A stretch of DNA of 64,000 bases from Latrodectus hesperus. Its lineage: Eukaryota > Arthropoda > Arachnida > Araneae > Theridiidae. A model generated the notes under the pieces. That model was not told the DNA's origin, did no database searches, and worked only from the letters and a program-made list of their open reading frames with translations. Made by a program: the position numbers and the translations under genes. Location: contig CM075852.1 in assembly GCA_037975125.1 (NCBI GenBank), positions 20,698,025 through 20,762,024 on the forward strand. Direction: 5' to 3'. This document shows positions 11,457 to 26,624 of the stretch, piece after piece (the stretch's first letter is position 1; each line of letters begins with the position of its first letter).

Positions 11457-11939
11457 TTTTAATTTTATCTGATAAATTTATTTAATATATTTGTAAGAAG
11501 TAAGAATGAAAACTAAATTATAGATACGAGAATTTTAGATGAATCCTAAACGTTGATTGCAATTATCTATTCCATAGTATGAAAATTGACATAAAAGAAT
11601 GTGTCAACTCAATATCTAGTAACAAGTTCAGAAAAAGAAATATAACCCTTAAAAAAAATCCATACATGAAAACTTCATCACGATTTTCATTTTTATTTGA
11701 TAAACAACATACAAATCCATTAAAATTAAATTATTTACTCTGAAATTTTGAAATTATTTTAAAAATTGTCATTTTACAGCTTTCGATTCATTTTATTATT
11801 ATAAATAATTCCTTTAAACATGCTATCTTTGAAATATGGCTTACTGAATATTTTCCCACTGATAAACCTTTTAATTCTAATTTTGTTCAATTGTGAAACT
11901 AATTTCAGTTCTGCATTCACATCGTATTAAAGGAAGTAA

Positions 11940-12330
11940 TTCAGACGTGACACTACTGCACCATTTATTCATTGGCTGTGTCCTGAAGAGGGCTCGGGCT
12001 AGTCATTGAGAGTGGGTGGGTACCACGTTTCAGAATCGGAACCTCTTGAGCTACAGACATTCTTGAGACGCTGAAAGGTTCCTGCAAGAATTTTAAACTG
12101 CATCTAATTGAATTTATTCTGTGACAGTGCTGAAACGCATCCTCCCCTGCATTGAAACTTAATCTTCTGTTCTCTTAAGCAGCATTGGATGGAGAACTCA
12201 TGGACAATCACATGATTTTCTCCCCTACTAGCTGGCGAGACATGAAATCATTGCATAATTAAATTTCTCCCGCCCCTCCACTGATAAATGGAAACTTTTG
12301 TATCGCAGGGGAATTTCGGTAAGACTTTAT
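11940..12330. other. GC-richer patch, no gene recognised
   Basis: About 390 bp noticeably richer in G and C than its surroundings, with many stops in all frames and no transposon ends. It could be an old exon or UTR, a conserved non-coding element or a decayed repeat. I cannot assign it. Confidence 0.3.
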
Positions 12331-12651
12331 AATTGCGTGGTATTTGAATCTTTTACAATTCACTCTTGTTAGAAGATTGTATGGGAAACGAAATTGAAAA
12401 GCTTCAATTCAGGTAATCATATGATAATTCGGAAGGAAAGGATAATAAGAGGTGACTTTTAATTAAATTAATGAATAAACTGCTTATGTTTTTTTTGTGA
12501 ATGACTTCTCCAGATAATATTTTATTGATGTTCACATTAAAATGGTTTCAACAATTTTTTTCGTAACATGCCAGAGATATACCAACCAAATATGTTATTA
12601 AATGTCACTGATTAATTACATCTAACTAAATTGCAGTTTATTATATATTAT

Positions 12652-12767
<116 letters not shown>

Positions 12768-13100
12768 AGAGAGAAATATAGATGTATCAAAAATTTGTTC
12801 AAATACTCAACAATAACTTTTGTACAGTTTTTACTTTTCTCAATTCTAACTATATATCTGAATTCATGTGAATTTAAATATGTAACTATACCCCTATTTT
12901 GATTTTTTCTGTATATACGTGAATGAAATTTCTATTATTTATTTAAAATTCTATCGATTGAAATGTTTCTAAGTAAGGTATAAGAAAATTACTAAAAAAA
13001 GTGTGCAAAATTCAAATAATAGAAATTTTTATTTTTTAAGAAACTTACTTCGACATTTGAGCATTACTTCTAGCATAGTTTCAAATGATCTGCAGAAAAA

Positions 13101-13102
<2 letters not shown>

Positions 13103-13139
<37 letters not shown>
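13103..13139. repeat. (TC)n microsatellite
   Basis: About 18 TC units immediately before a (TA)n array. Confidence 0.95.
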
Positions 13140-13146
<7 letters not shown>

Positions 13147-13152
13147 GTATTT

Positions 13153-13224
<72 letters not shown>

Positions 13225-13231
13225 AAAATAC
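13147..13231. repeat. (TA)n array inside a 10-bp inverted repeat
   Basis: GTATTTTACA (13147-13156) and its exact complement TGTAAAATAC (13222-13231) flank about 65 bp of TA repeats. As a single strand the whole segment can form one long hairpin. Confidence 0.85.
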
Positions 13232-14796
<1,565 letters not shown>

Positions 14797-14947
14797 ATAG
14801 TATATTTTATAAAAAATCCAATGTTGCCAAAATACATATTTAATTTATAATAATTAAATTAAAACCATATCTAATTACAAATCCAAATCTGCAAGAACCT
14901 TAACAAATACATAATTAGTGACTAAGTTCTATATCTAACTTTGCATT

Positions 14948-14949
<2 letters not shown>

Positions 14950-15019
<70 letters not shown>
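14950..15019. repeat. (TA)n microsatellite
   Basis: TA array of about 70 bp. Confidence 0.95.
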
Positions 15020-15764
<745 letters not shown>

Positions 15765-15831
15765 GTCCTTTAATTTATTAAGATTTTAAAATTTTATGTA
15801 AGTATCTGACAAATATTTGTTAAAGAAAGAT

Positions 15832-16140
15832 ATAACAATTTAATGTTGTTGTTGTTGTCGTGTGCCAGCCAGGCTGGCAATATGGGGTGCGCTGCTCCAC
15901 CGTTCCAACTGAACCATATTTTGGTGTGGAGTCCGACTTCTTCAGTACACGCATGCCATAGGGACCCGTTTATAGGGTAGGCAACCATTCACTCCACATT
16001 CATACAAGGAAAGGGCGAAGACAGGATAGATAGAGAGAGAAAGTACATCCATGCCCGAACCGGGATTCAAACCCAGGACCTTCCTATCCGCGGTCAGACA
16101 CGCTGACCACTAAACAAGTTAGGCGGCATAACAATTTAAT
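15832..16140 (-). mobile_element. SINE family A with perfect 13-bp TSD
   Basis: Minus-strand family A SINE (15845-16127) bracketed by exact copies of ATAACAATTTAAT at 15832-15844 and 16128-16140. Read on its own strand it runs from the tRNA-like head (GCCGCCTAACTTG, then a B box GGTTTGAATCC) through the CT-rich block and CCCTATAAACGGG to a 3' hairpin (GCCAGCCTGGCTGGC) and an (AAC)n tail. It is one of the best-preserved copies here and can serve as the family A reference. Confidence 0.9.
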
Positions 16141-16381
16141 ATAAAATAAAAATAAAAGCAATCTGAGAAAACTATTCATAAATTAAATTGCTTCTTTCTA
16201 AATTAAAACTATGTAGATCTTAAAGTTAAAATCTAATTCAGTGTTTATAGTATGAGATACTTAACTACAGCGAAGTACCTATAGTATAAAACTCGAATGT
16301 TTTTTCTGAAGAATTATAGCTGTTTTTTTTTCCATTTTTTTTCTTTCTAAGTCAATGTAATGTCAGGCAATATAATATAAT

Positions 16382-16860
16382 TTACCGCATTTTTGTTGAC
16401 GTCAAAAAAAACTCTGTTCTAGAGGAAAAGCCTCGCCTATTAATGAATTGACTAATGACAGGTGACCGCAATCTCATAAATGAAACTGGAATGACGTAAC
16501 ACACTGGAATGAACTGGTTTGCGCAGCAGACGACAATTAAGAGCGGCAGCATTTCAAATGCGAAAGAAGAAACTTTCTTTGTTGGCAATCTGCTAAATGA
16601 ATGGGAGTTCTTTATTGCAACAAAACAATACGATTCATCGAACAAGATAAAATAAAAATAGGGGGAGGAAGAAAATGACGCCATGCTATCAGATGCGTGT
16701 CTTGGTTTCTCAATAACAAATGCGGAGGACAAAAAAAAATATATAAAAAAGTAGCGTTTATCAGCTGAAGGTACTGGAGTAACGAATTATTTCTGGCTGT
16801 TGCCTGTTCTACAGATTTTTTGGAGCAATCTAAACTGTTGGCAATCAACTAATTGACATG
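16382..16860. other. GC-richer patch with a 116-codon minus frame
   Basis: Local composition is less AT-rich. A minus-strand frame from 16732 to 16382 gives 116 residues with two hydrophobic stretches (YFYFILFDESYCFVAI and LPLLIVVCCANQFIPVCYV). I do not recognise it and see no splice sites that fit. Coding status is doubtful. Confidence 0.15.
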
Positions 16861-18547
16861 ATCCTTAAAAATTCATTTATTTGTGAAACAATGGAACACT
16901 ATTGTATTCTTCATCACATCTGGTCATTTTAAGGGAGATATTTGTTCTTTTTCTCTTCCTTTTATTTCCTCATTTTTACATTTTCAGTTCATATATATAT
17001 TATATAACATTATTGTCTTTATTAATTAACAATTTATTTACGTACTTTTTATAAAATATTTTAATTATTTAGACTAAATGTAATTAAAAAAATATCATTT
17101 ATGTAAATTTTGGTAACGAAAGAAATCACGTAATAATGTTTTTCATTGCGAAAAAGGATTCGTATTTAATACTTAAGGCCTGATTCAAACTATTTATTAA
17201 CGAATGAATATGAAAGTTAAAATTTATATTAGTAAGCTAGACTGATGACAAATGTCATTGCATTAATTTTTAACTTATAGGTTGATTATTTTTAATACCA
17301 ATATGCATGCATTTATAAACTTTTTTGAACATTTTCTTCAAAAAAAATTAATTAAGTTAAGAAACGAATTTGTGTAATTTTATTATGCAGAGAGAGAGAG
17401 AGAGAGAAATTGATTTTCATTTGATAAAGAAATGAAGAAAAAGTTATTAAATTAAGAAAAATAGTCTATGAATAATTTAATTATAATCATTTAAACATGA
17501 TAAAAACTTGTCAAAATATTCAGTGTCTCAAAATCGATTATAAATGTGTTCTAAAATATGAATATGTTTTTAAATTTTGAGATTGGAATCCAAATAATTA
17601 GATGCACTACGTTTGTTATTAAGTATAAAATATATTGTTATTAAATATAAACTCTGTTTGGAGGGTTATGGTTCAAAAATATTATAGTAATATTCAGAAA
17701 CGTAGTCTTTATTGTTGTTTAAAAATTCAGAATTAATTTCATTAAAACGCTGTTATTTCGTTATCATATATTTTCTTAAATTATTGATAAAGGAAAAATT
17801 TGTTTTCTTTTGATTTGAGAAAAATATCCCTAGAAGTTCACCATCAACTTAAATTTTAATTAATCAAAGAGAATGATATTCGTTCTCTCAATGGAATAAA
17901 AAAAATGTTTTTTTTTATTTTTATTTCTTCATTTACTTATTTATTTGCTACTAAATAAGTATTTGCAAGAAATTCATTAAAGGTAATTTCCGAAACTTAT
18001 GATAAAATGCAACCAAATTTGCGTAAATACTTTTTACAGTCTTTTTATTAAAAACTCTTAAATGAATTCCAATATAAGTAAGGTTCTTCAGCGAATATCT
18101 TTTTTCAGAAAGGAAATATTGTAATCTTTTCAATCTCCTCAGCCCTGCCCAGTCAAATAAATTAATGAGGAAACATTTTATCGCCTTACCTTAAGTAAAA
18201 GTTTGATGCGCGTATTTTATTTTGCTGCACTCTTGTCGCTTTGATTTTTAAATTATGCTGACAAAACCATTTTTGTTTCAAATTAACGATCCTTGTATTT
18301 CAAGTTTTTCTACTGGAAATACTTTTAATTTACGTATTAATTTCTGAACTTTTACTTCTGAAACAATAGTTCTGCTATAACTTGTAAGTCAGTTTCATAA
18401 TAAATAAATATGGTAATAAAATGATATATATATTAAATATTATATATATTACATATTATATATATAAATATTATATTATATACATTATATATTATATATT
18501 AAATATTTATGGTTATAAAATGTTTAATGCTTTAATATATGATTACA
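16861..18547. other. AT-rich non-coding DNA
   Basis: No gene recognised. It contains a short (AG)n run at about 17390-17406 and low-complexity TATA-rich sequence at 18420-18540, just before the satellite. Confidence 0.5.
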
Positions 18548-19628
18548 ATATATTATTTTAATATTAAATGTTACCTGTTTGAAAATCCGTATTCAAATAT
18601 AGACCTATCTTTTGTTTGTAATAAGTTTAACGGTTTTATTTTTTAACATTTTTTTAAAATCTAGAATTAACTAGTCAAATTTATAATGTATTCCATGTTT
18701 TGATTAATATTTAAGAATTTTAAGAATGATATATATTATTTTTAATATTAAATGTTACCTGTTTGAAAATCCGTATTCAAATATAGACATATCTTTTGTT
18801 TGTAATAAGTTTAACGGTTTTATTTTTCACAATTTTCTAAAATCTAGAATTAACTAGTCAAATTTATAATGTATTCCATGTTTTGATTAATATTTAAGAA
18901 TTTTAAGAATGATATATATTATTTTTAATATTAAATGTTACCTGTTTGAAAATCCGTATTCAAATATAGACATATCTTTTTGTTTGTAATAAGTTTAACG
19001 GTTTTATTTTTCACAATTTTTTAAAATCTAGAATTAACTAGTCAAATTTATAATGTATTCCATGTTTTGATTAATATTTAAGAATTTTAAGAATGATATA
19101 TATTATTTTTAATATTAAATGTTACCTGTTTGAAAATCCGTATTCAAATATAGACATATCTTTTGTTTGTAATAAGTTTAACGGTTTTATTTTTCACAAT
19201 TTTCTAAAATCTAGAATTAACTAGTCAAATTTATAATGTATTCCATGTTTTGATTAATATTTAAGAATGATATATATTATTTTTAATATTAAATGTTACC
19301 TGTTTGAAAATCCGTATTCAAATATAGACATATCTTTTGTTTGTAATAAGTTTAACGGTTTTATTTTTCACAATTTTCTAAAATCTAGAATTAACTAGTC
19401 AAATTTATAATGTATTCCATGTTTTGATTAATATTTAAGAATGATATATATTATTTTTAATATTAAATGTTACCTGTTTGAAAATCCGTATTCAAATATA
19501 GACATATCTTTTGTTTGTAATAAGTTTAACGGTTTTATTTTTCACAATTTTCTAAAGTCTAGAATTAACTAGTCAAATTTATATTGTATTCCATGTTTTG
19601 ATTAATATTTAAGAACTTTAAGAATAAA
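18548..19628 (+). repeat. Tandem satellite, six units of about 184 or 174 bp
   Basis: The motif TTACCTGTTTGAAAATCC recurs at 18571, 18755, 18938, 19122, 19296 and 19470, giving spacings of 184, 183, 184, 174 and 174. The short spacing comes from loss of one copy of a 10-base duplication (AGAATTTTA-type) at the unit end, so two neighbouring units share the deletion. The first unit is more diverged. Units carry TTTAACGG and TCTAGAATTAACTAG blocks. There is no coding frame. Confidence 0.95.
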
Positions 19629-20176
19629 ATGGTTAATATATAAAATGTATGCTAAGCATTTGCATTGGCGAAGATGTGTAAATTTATTAAAAACGTTGTT
19701 GCCGGGGCTAAATCTGTTTTAACATACGTGTTCTAAAAATAGCAAAAGATATATGGAACTATTGCTCTGTACATGTGTTTGTAAGCAGCAAACGTTACAT
19801 AACAGTCGACAGAATTTGCTAGTAATAAACTAATTATAACTTAAATATTAAAGTATTCATAACGTTTAAACATATTATTCATAACGTTAAAAATTAACGC
19901 TGCATGCATTGCTTATACGTATTTACAAGCTTTGCCTAAATTAATTTATTTTTAGATTTCCAAACAGAGAGAACTACGCATCAAATGGGGTAATACAAGA
20001 TACTAACATTTTACAAAGTAAGAGAAAATTTTCTTAAGGAATTCCTAAAGATAAGAATATCAGATAAAAAAGTAAATATATTTGACTTCACACAAAAACA
20101 TATTAGCTGGGCTGTTTTTTGCTACTCTATCATTTCATATACTTAACTATTTTAAGCTATATAATTAAGTATAAGC

Positions 20177-21568
20177 TACACTCCTGGCCATTAAAATTGC
20201 TACACCAAGAAGGAATGCAAATAACAGTACGATATTTATTGGACACATACATTATAGTGGAAAGAACAAGTGATTAGATTTACAGGAAATTAGGATGTAT
20301 AGATCCTGAGAAATCAGTACCCAGAGCAGCCACCTCTGGCTGCAATAACAGCATTGATCCGCATAGGCATGGAATCAAACATTGTATGGCATGTACGGGG
20401 ATCTCAGTCCATTCAGCTTCAAAGTTATGTCACAGTTCATCGACAGTAGTGGATGGTGAGTGATGGCGTGCCAATCGCTCGGTAACTATTGAACACATGT
20501 TCTCAGTTGGTGACAAAACAGGAGAACGTGCTGGCCAGGGTAACAGTCACTCTGTATCAAGGAAGTTAATTACAGTACGGGCAGCATGCGGTCGAGCAGT
20601 ATCCTGTTGAAACAAAGCATTAGGGAGGCCTCGAAGTTAGGGCAGAGCCACGGGCCTTAACACATCGGAAATGTAACGATTGCTGTTCAAAGTGCCGGTA
20701 ATGCGAACAAGAGGTGATTGAGACGTGTATCCAATGGAACCCCATGTCATCACTCCAGCAGATGGGCCAGTATGGCGATGTTCAATGCAAGTTGGCAATG
20801 CGCGTTCTCCTCGGTGCCTCCAAACACGGATCATTGTCCTGTATACAGAACCGAGATTCATCTGTAAAGATGACGTGATGCCATTCCCGCGTCCAGGTTC
20901 GTCGCTGATCACACCATTGATGGCGCTCCTGTCTGTGACGCAGCATCAATGGTAGCCGAAGCCATGGTCGCCCTGCAGACAATCCATGCTGCTATAAACG
21001 TCGTCGAACTGTTCGAGTAGAGACTTGTTCCCTTGCAAATGACTCCATTTCTCGACTCAGGGTTCGTGACGTGGCTGTACGATCTCTTGTGACCATGCGG
21101 ATAAGATGTCTGTTTTCTCTGCTGTTAGTGATGGGGGTCGCTGAGATCCTGCATGACGTTCCGTATGATTGTCCTGTACCCATCGATCCATATTCTGCTA
21201 ACAGTCATGGGGTCTCGACCGACGCGAGCAGCAATATTGCGGTACGATAAACCGTAATCCCGGTAGGCTATAATCCTTCCCCGATCAAAGTCAGACACGT
21301 GCTGACAGCCATTTCTTCTTCTTACACGAGGCATTACAACAACTTTCTTTGCCGAAAACAACGTTGAAACGGAAATTGAGTATGAGAAAACTGCTGTAAA
21401 ATCTCTGGTTTTATACACATTGTAGATGTCGCTACAGTCTCCTGCTTTGTATGAATGCGCTGAAAATCTAATCATTTGCATATCACAGCAAGTTCTACCT
21501 GTCATGCGAATTTCACGTGTGTGGTGCGCCGCTTTCCTAGTGTATCAATTTTAATGGCCAGTAGTGTA
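20177..21568 (-). mobile_element. Tc1-like transposon with TIRs and TA duplication
   Basis: The element spans 20179-21566 (1388 bp) and is flanked on both sides by TA. The left end CACTCCTGGCCATTAAAATT and the reverse complement of the right end, CACTACTGGCCATTAAAATT, are inverted repeats with a single difference over 20 bases. The interior encodes a minus-strand transposase relic. Size, TIR type and TA target are typical of Tc1. Confidence 0.92.
20290..21334 (-). pseudogene. Tc1-like DD34E transposase, frameshifted
   Basis: The start codon is at 21334 (MPRVRRRNGCQHVSDFDRG). The N-terminal helix-turn-helix follows (IAYRDYGLSYRNIAARVG, then DPMTVSRIW). The reading frame moves at about 21125-21180 to the segment with NSRENRHLIRMVTRDRTATS, continues to HVIFTDESRFCIQ (first catalytic Asp, near 20875), shifts again to HRHTGPSAGVMTWGSIGY, and later shows QDTARPHAARTV (second Asp, near 20600) and WPARSPVLSPTEN (catalytic Glu, near 20530). 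All three catalytic residues can still be found but lie in different frames with stops, so the copy is dead. Confidence 0.88.
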
Positions 21569-21689
21569 TTTATTTATTTCGTTGCATTTGACACCATGAT
21601 TACGCCATTTTATGACAATTCTCATTGGTTTAAAATATGCACGACGTAAGATAACGTTTCATCTACGTCACTCATAATTAATTTAGACA

Positions 21690-21795
21690 TGGTATTGAGA
21701 CGGCGTGGTAAATCCGACTGGTCGACGGATTTGCTGCCTGTCTTCAAATCGCATTCTTCAGGAAGTAGTAAACAGGGCAAAGTTCACCATCAAAT
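21690..21795 (+). other. Candidate first coding exon, doubtful
   Basis: An ATG opens a 35-codon frame (MVLRRRGKSDWSTDLLPVFK) in a GC-richer patch that ends at a consensus donor GTAAGT at 21796. The upstream DNA has CRE-like TACGTCA. No matching downstream exon could be placed. It may be chance. Confidence 0.18.
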
Positions 21796-21799
21796 GTAA

Positions 21800-23531
21800 G
21801 TGTCTTCGCCGATAAGAAAAATCCATTCATGATTTTAATTAGTAATAAAGAAGTATTTTTCAATTACATTTTTTTCGTTTGTAAAAGTTTTCAATATCAT
21901 GAAAATTACCTGTTTTTCTGACTAATTAGTTTTTAAATTGTCAAATCTTTAGCAATATTGCTTCCGAAATTGAACAAGCTTAAAATAGAGCAGAAGAAAA
22001 AGCAAAATGAAAAAGACAAGACAGCACATTCACTTTATGGTTGGTTTAAATCGGCAAGGATGATTTATTTCTTTTTTAAATTTATTTTGTATTATGTTTG
22101 AAATTTTCATAGAAAACTGAATAATTAAAAGAGGTTGCTTGCAAATGTCGCAATTCTTAACTTATATAGTTCTATTAATTAATGAAATTTTCACAATATT
22201 AAATTATCCTTGGCAGTTTAATCTAACCTTTAAGTGTATGTTTTCCCTAGCTTTTTCATTTAGCTTTTTCTATTATAATATCAAGGTGTTAATAGCTTCA
22301 ATCAATGGAAAACGGTTTCTCAAAACAATACTTTATATAAGAAATATGTAAGAAATCTTTATATAAGAAATCACTTCAAAAGTATTCTCAAATATTCCAT
22401 GGTGAATGTTACCTTATTTTAGAATGTGATTCGAATGCAGGCAGTAAATTCGTCGACAAGTCGTATTTACGACACCATCTTAATACGAAGTCGTAATTAA
22501 TTTTGTGCGCAGTAGTTTCTGACGTCATATTAATCCAATAAGAATAAGAATATATATATTAAACCAATATGTCAATAAGAATTGTAATAAAATAGTGTAA
22601 TCGTGATCTTAAATCCAACGAAGAAACAACCACTTTTTAGATATTAAAAGCGGATATTACGATAAATATTTTCAAATGTTAAATGTGTATTTTGATAAGC
22701 TTATAAAAAAAACGTAATCATAAAAATATCGCTGTATAAAAATCTCTGTTTATCAAACTTCTGCACCTATACACAGTTATTAAGTATACACTTTGCTTAC
22801 TTTCTCAAAATTAAATAGCTTAGTAAATATTTGGGATAAATTGCTAAGTTTAGTTTGGACATTATTATGTCAATTGACCTAAATTGAAAGCAATCTAAAT
22901 TATATTTATCCTAGCTTAAGAGTGCAGGAACATATCATCATTTTAATACTTTTTCTTTGATTCATATTTCTGGATAACATATTTAAAAATATCATAGGCC
23001 CTTTAAGACTATAGTTATTCATATATGACGTTTTAAATTATTTGTATGTAACTTATCACTTGAATAGTTTACTGTTTGATCAATATATCCTTTTAATTTT
23101 AAACAATAAATTTAAATTTAAAGTCTATATAGTGTTTGAATTTTTTGTAATGTAAGAATCTATTGTTTATTTGCATTTTCATTTTTAATAATATCAAATT
23201 AACCTTCTGATGTTATCTATTTAACGAGGCAGTATATTGACATAAGAGAGAAGCAAATTTCTTAAAATGAATTTAGATTTACTTTAATTTACATAAATGA
23301 ATTCTTTTCGTAGACATTTGATTATAAATGCAGTCTTAAGAAATTTAAGAATGGAACAATGTGTCTATTAGAAATAGATATATTTTTTATTTTAATTAAT
23401 TTATAGCTTATAATTAATATTAATATCATAATAAAATAAAGAACAATAGAAATGTTTATAATATTGTCGACATTCTTGATAACGGTTGAAATGCAGATTA
23501 AAGAAAATCCTAATGGTCGTTTAGTAATTGA
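21800..23531. other. AT-rich non-coding DNA
   Basis: No gene or transposon recognised. A 70-codon plus frame at 22139-22351 is composed of residues expected from AT-rich DNA and is not called. Confidence 0.5.
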
Positions 23532-23838
23532 AAGAAATAATATGTTGTTGTTGTTGTCGTGTGACAGCTAGGCTGGCAACATGGGGTGCGCTGCTCTTCT
23601 TTTTCAACTGAACCATATTTTGGTGTGGAGTCCGACTTCCTCAGTACACACATGCCATAGGGACCCGTTTATAGGGTAGGTAACCATTTATAACACATTC
23701 ATGCATAGAAAGGACAAAGACAGGATAGATAGGGAGAGATAGTACATCCATACCCGAACTGGGATTCAAACCCAGGACCTCCCTATCCGTAGTCAGGGAC
23801 TCTGACCATTAGACAGGGCGAGCGGCAAGTAATAATAT
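23532..23838 (-). mobile_element. SINE family A with 12-bp TSD
   Basis: Minus-strand family A copy (about 23544-23826). The left flank AAGAAATAATAT (23532-23543) and right flank AAGTAATAATAT (23827-23838) are target duplications with one mismatch. Head, B box, CCCTATAAACGGG block, terminal hairpin and (AAC)n tail are all present. Confidence 0.88.
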
Positions 23839-24360
23839 ATTATTAATATTTGAAATTAATTCAGGACTCATGTATTTTGTTGAAATAATGTAACATATGA
23901 GTTCTTGATTTTTTAAAAATTAAAAGAACTTTATAAGAAAAATATAGTACAAAAATAAAAAGAGGAGATCAAAATATTAATATTATCACGATGATATAAT
24001 ATCATACAAATGTTAATTAGAAATAGCCTAAATTCAATACTGGAATTTCAAAACATTCTTTTTGATTGATACATTAAACTTCAGTGGAAATAAGAAATTT
24101 AATAGGTATTTGGAAGAAAATGATCTTAAATCAGGAGACATGATATTAACCATCACTGAAAAAAAATCCAGTCTTGTTTTCTGATAAACAAAAAAGATAA
24201 AATTACTGTTATAAACTTTGAATTTTTCTATGCAAAGAAAAACTATAGTTGTATTAAGAGCTAAAATTAGAAAATATAGTTGCCTTTAATTAAATAAATT
24301 TCTCTCTCTCTTGTGAATAATTGTTTAAACAACAAATTTTTAAGCAACAAATTTTAAAAA

Positions 24361-24831
24361 TTTATGAATTAATACAAATCTCATTATTTCTTATTCATTA
24401 AATCTATTCTCTCTCTACTTTAAATGAAAGTAAATATATTCCTTAAATCAATAATTATTAAGGACATGTAAATAGGTGCATATGTGTGCCTGAACAAAAG
24501 AAATTTAATTATGCTTCTTATAAATATTTATAAATTAAACATAAAATTTTTAAATACATACTTAAAATGGCTCTGATAATATTTAGCCTCTGAATAATGA
24601 AATCGATATTTTAATTCTTTATCTGCTCTATCCAGATTTTTCTAAAAGAAGATAAAAAGTAATAAAGATTAATATGTGAAGCATAATTAAAGTTCTTTTG
24701 TTCAGGCATAAATATGCACCTATTTACATTTCTTTTATAATTATTAATTAAAGTAATATATTTACTTTCATTTAAATTAGAGAATAATTTTAATGAATGA
24801 GAAATAATTAGATTTGTAATAATTCATAAAC
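24361..24831. mobile_element. Foldback / long inverted-repeat element
   Basis: The left arm, about 24361-24517 (containing AAATGAAAGTAAATATATT and GTAAATAGGTGCATATGT), is the reverse complement, with moderate divergence, of the right arm, about 24677-24831 (ACATATTCACATTAA excluded). The arms are about 155 bp, the loop about 160 bp, and the centre is near 24596. There is no coding capacity. It may be a MITE or a foldback transposon. No target duplication is recognised. Confidence 0.65.
24562..24614 (+). repeat. Direct repeat, copy 1 (foldback loop)
   Basis: This 53-bp segment, starting TTAAAATGGCTCTGATAATA, lies in the loop of the foldback element. It recurs at 25489-25541 with one mismatch, and weaker similarity continues about 30 bp upstream of both copies. 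Confidence 0.85.
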
Positions 24832-25234
24832 TTTTATTACATACTGCAAAACTACTATTAACTAATTATCACATCAGCTATAATTTAAAAATGGAACATT
24901 TTAACTATATTTTTCTAAAACTTAGAGGCAATGGGGTAAATTTAAAAATCAAACTTATTTCATAATTAGGATACGATTTCAGGGCTCTAAATGTGAGCTG
25001 TTTCAATCTTTTAAAATTTATAAACAAATAAAAGAATACATGCTTTAGTTTTAATATAAGTTTTTAAATTATGAAAATATTTTAAGAGCAAATTTATCCT
25101 AAATTGAAATTATTAATCTTATTTTCTGTAATAAAAAATTGATTTGAAATAATTTTCTTGTTAGAAGAGCATAATGCATAATTTTAGTGTTTTGAAAGGA
25201 CAACAGCAGATTCGATAAAATATTGTGTTTAGCG

Positions 25235-25363
<129 letters not shown>

Positions 25364-25488
25364 CTTATAAAGTTCCTGTTTGTGTGATTCTAAAAGTTTA
25401 AATTAACAAAAAGATCTCAACATATATATAATAGGACATGCAGTTTACTGGTTAGCTAAAATTAATAACATAGGTTTTAAATGCATAT

Positions 25489-25541
25489 TTAAAATGGCTC
25501 TGATAATATTTAGCCTCTGAATAATAAAATCGATATTTTAA
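25489..25541 (+). repeat. Direct repeat, copy 2
   Basis: Second copy of the foldback loop sequence (see 24562), here without recognisable inverted arms. Confidence 0.85.
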
Positions 25542-26226
25542 AGTAGTATACAAATTCAAATAAAAAAAATTCTAACTCAGTGAACCATAAAATGACAATG
25601 GCATTTTCAGAACGATGATTTTTAATAAGTATTATCAATTTTTACTCTTTCACGATTAATTATCGGAAAAGCTGCTGAATACTTCCCCAGACTTATTAGT
25701 AGTTTACGAAGTTTAATATTGAAGATATCTTTAAAAGGATATTATTGACAAAATGTTTCTCGGAGTTAATGTAATAATTTTATTTTAACAATCATTTTGA
25801 ATTTAAAACTGTTAATCTGTATCAAACAAAATTGTTTTTAAAAGATTAAAAAAATTTAAAGTGTTATTTTATTTTACTTAATATTTATTAAGTATTATAT
25901 AATAATTTTTAAGCATAGCAACATTTATTTAAACACATAAATTAAACATAATATATATTGAGGTAAAAAAATGATATAACATTTAAAAAAAGTTATATCA
26001 TTATTGAACTTACTGATAGCATTATTTTATTATTATTAAAATAAGTTTAATCTGTTGAATAAGTTTTAAAAATAATTTTAAGTATGGTAAGAAATTAATA
26101 ATTGATGAATGCATCCATGAAGTATTAGTTAATATAAAACTTGTACAAGAAAGAATAATACACAATTATAACAGTTGATTCGACATGAAACATTTTAATT
26201 GTCACAAATGTGGGATATATTATAAA
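25542..26226. other. AT-rich non-coding DNA
   Basis: Nothing recognised. Confidence 0.5.
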
Positions 26227-26229
26227 ATT

Positions 26230-26624
26230 ATTTTAAGAAGATTTGCACCAAATACCCCCGAAGCGTCATAGCTATCTTCATCCTGCCCTCATTTTGCTGC
26301 CGACTCATTTTGATGACAAGGAAGACGCGTGATCCAATGAAAACGAAATTGTGTCTTATCATGAAGAAATGCTGATCCAAACAACTCTGTAAAAAGGTGG
26401 ATTGCGGTAGCTTTAAAAGATAGAATGAGTATATCTGAAAGAGTAGCGAGGTTGCTCATGAGTTGTGGGCACTTATGCCAGGCAGGCGAAGTGTCGTCAG
26501 GCAAGTAATGGACACTGCATTCTTGGATGCACTCGAATCTTTAACAAAACGGAACATCTTAGGCTGTCTTACTGGGTAGAGTAAAATAGCCCTCAGGCGG
26601 CAGATAAGAGTAAACAGTGTGCTT
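26230..26624. other. GC-richer segment leading into the minisatellite
   Basis: About 400 bp of mixed composition directly before the 92-bp array. Minus-strand frames of 71 and 94 codons exist (one ends HWITRLPCHQNESAAK), but I cannot match them to a family. The segment may be one end of a larger transposon whose other end starts each Y block (33201-33660). Confidence 0.3.

Noticed and set aside
16382..16732. 116-codon minus frame as a real membrane protein
   Set aside because: No homologous motif recognised and stops lie directly around it; length is within chance expectation for this window.
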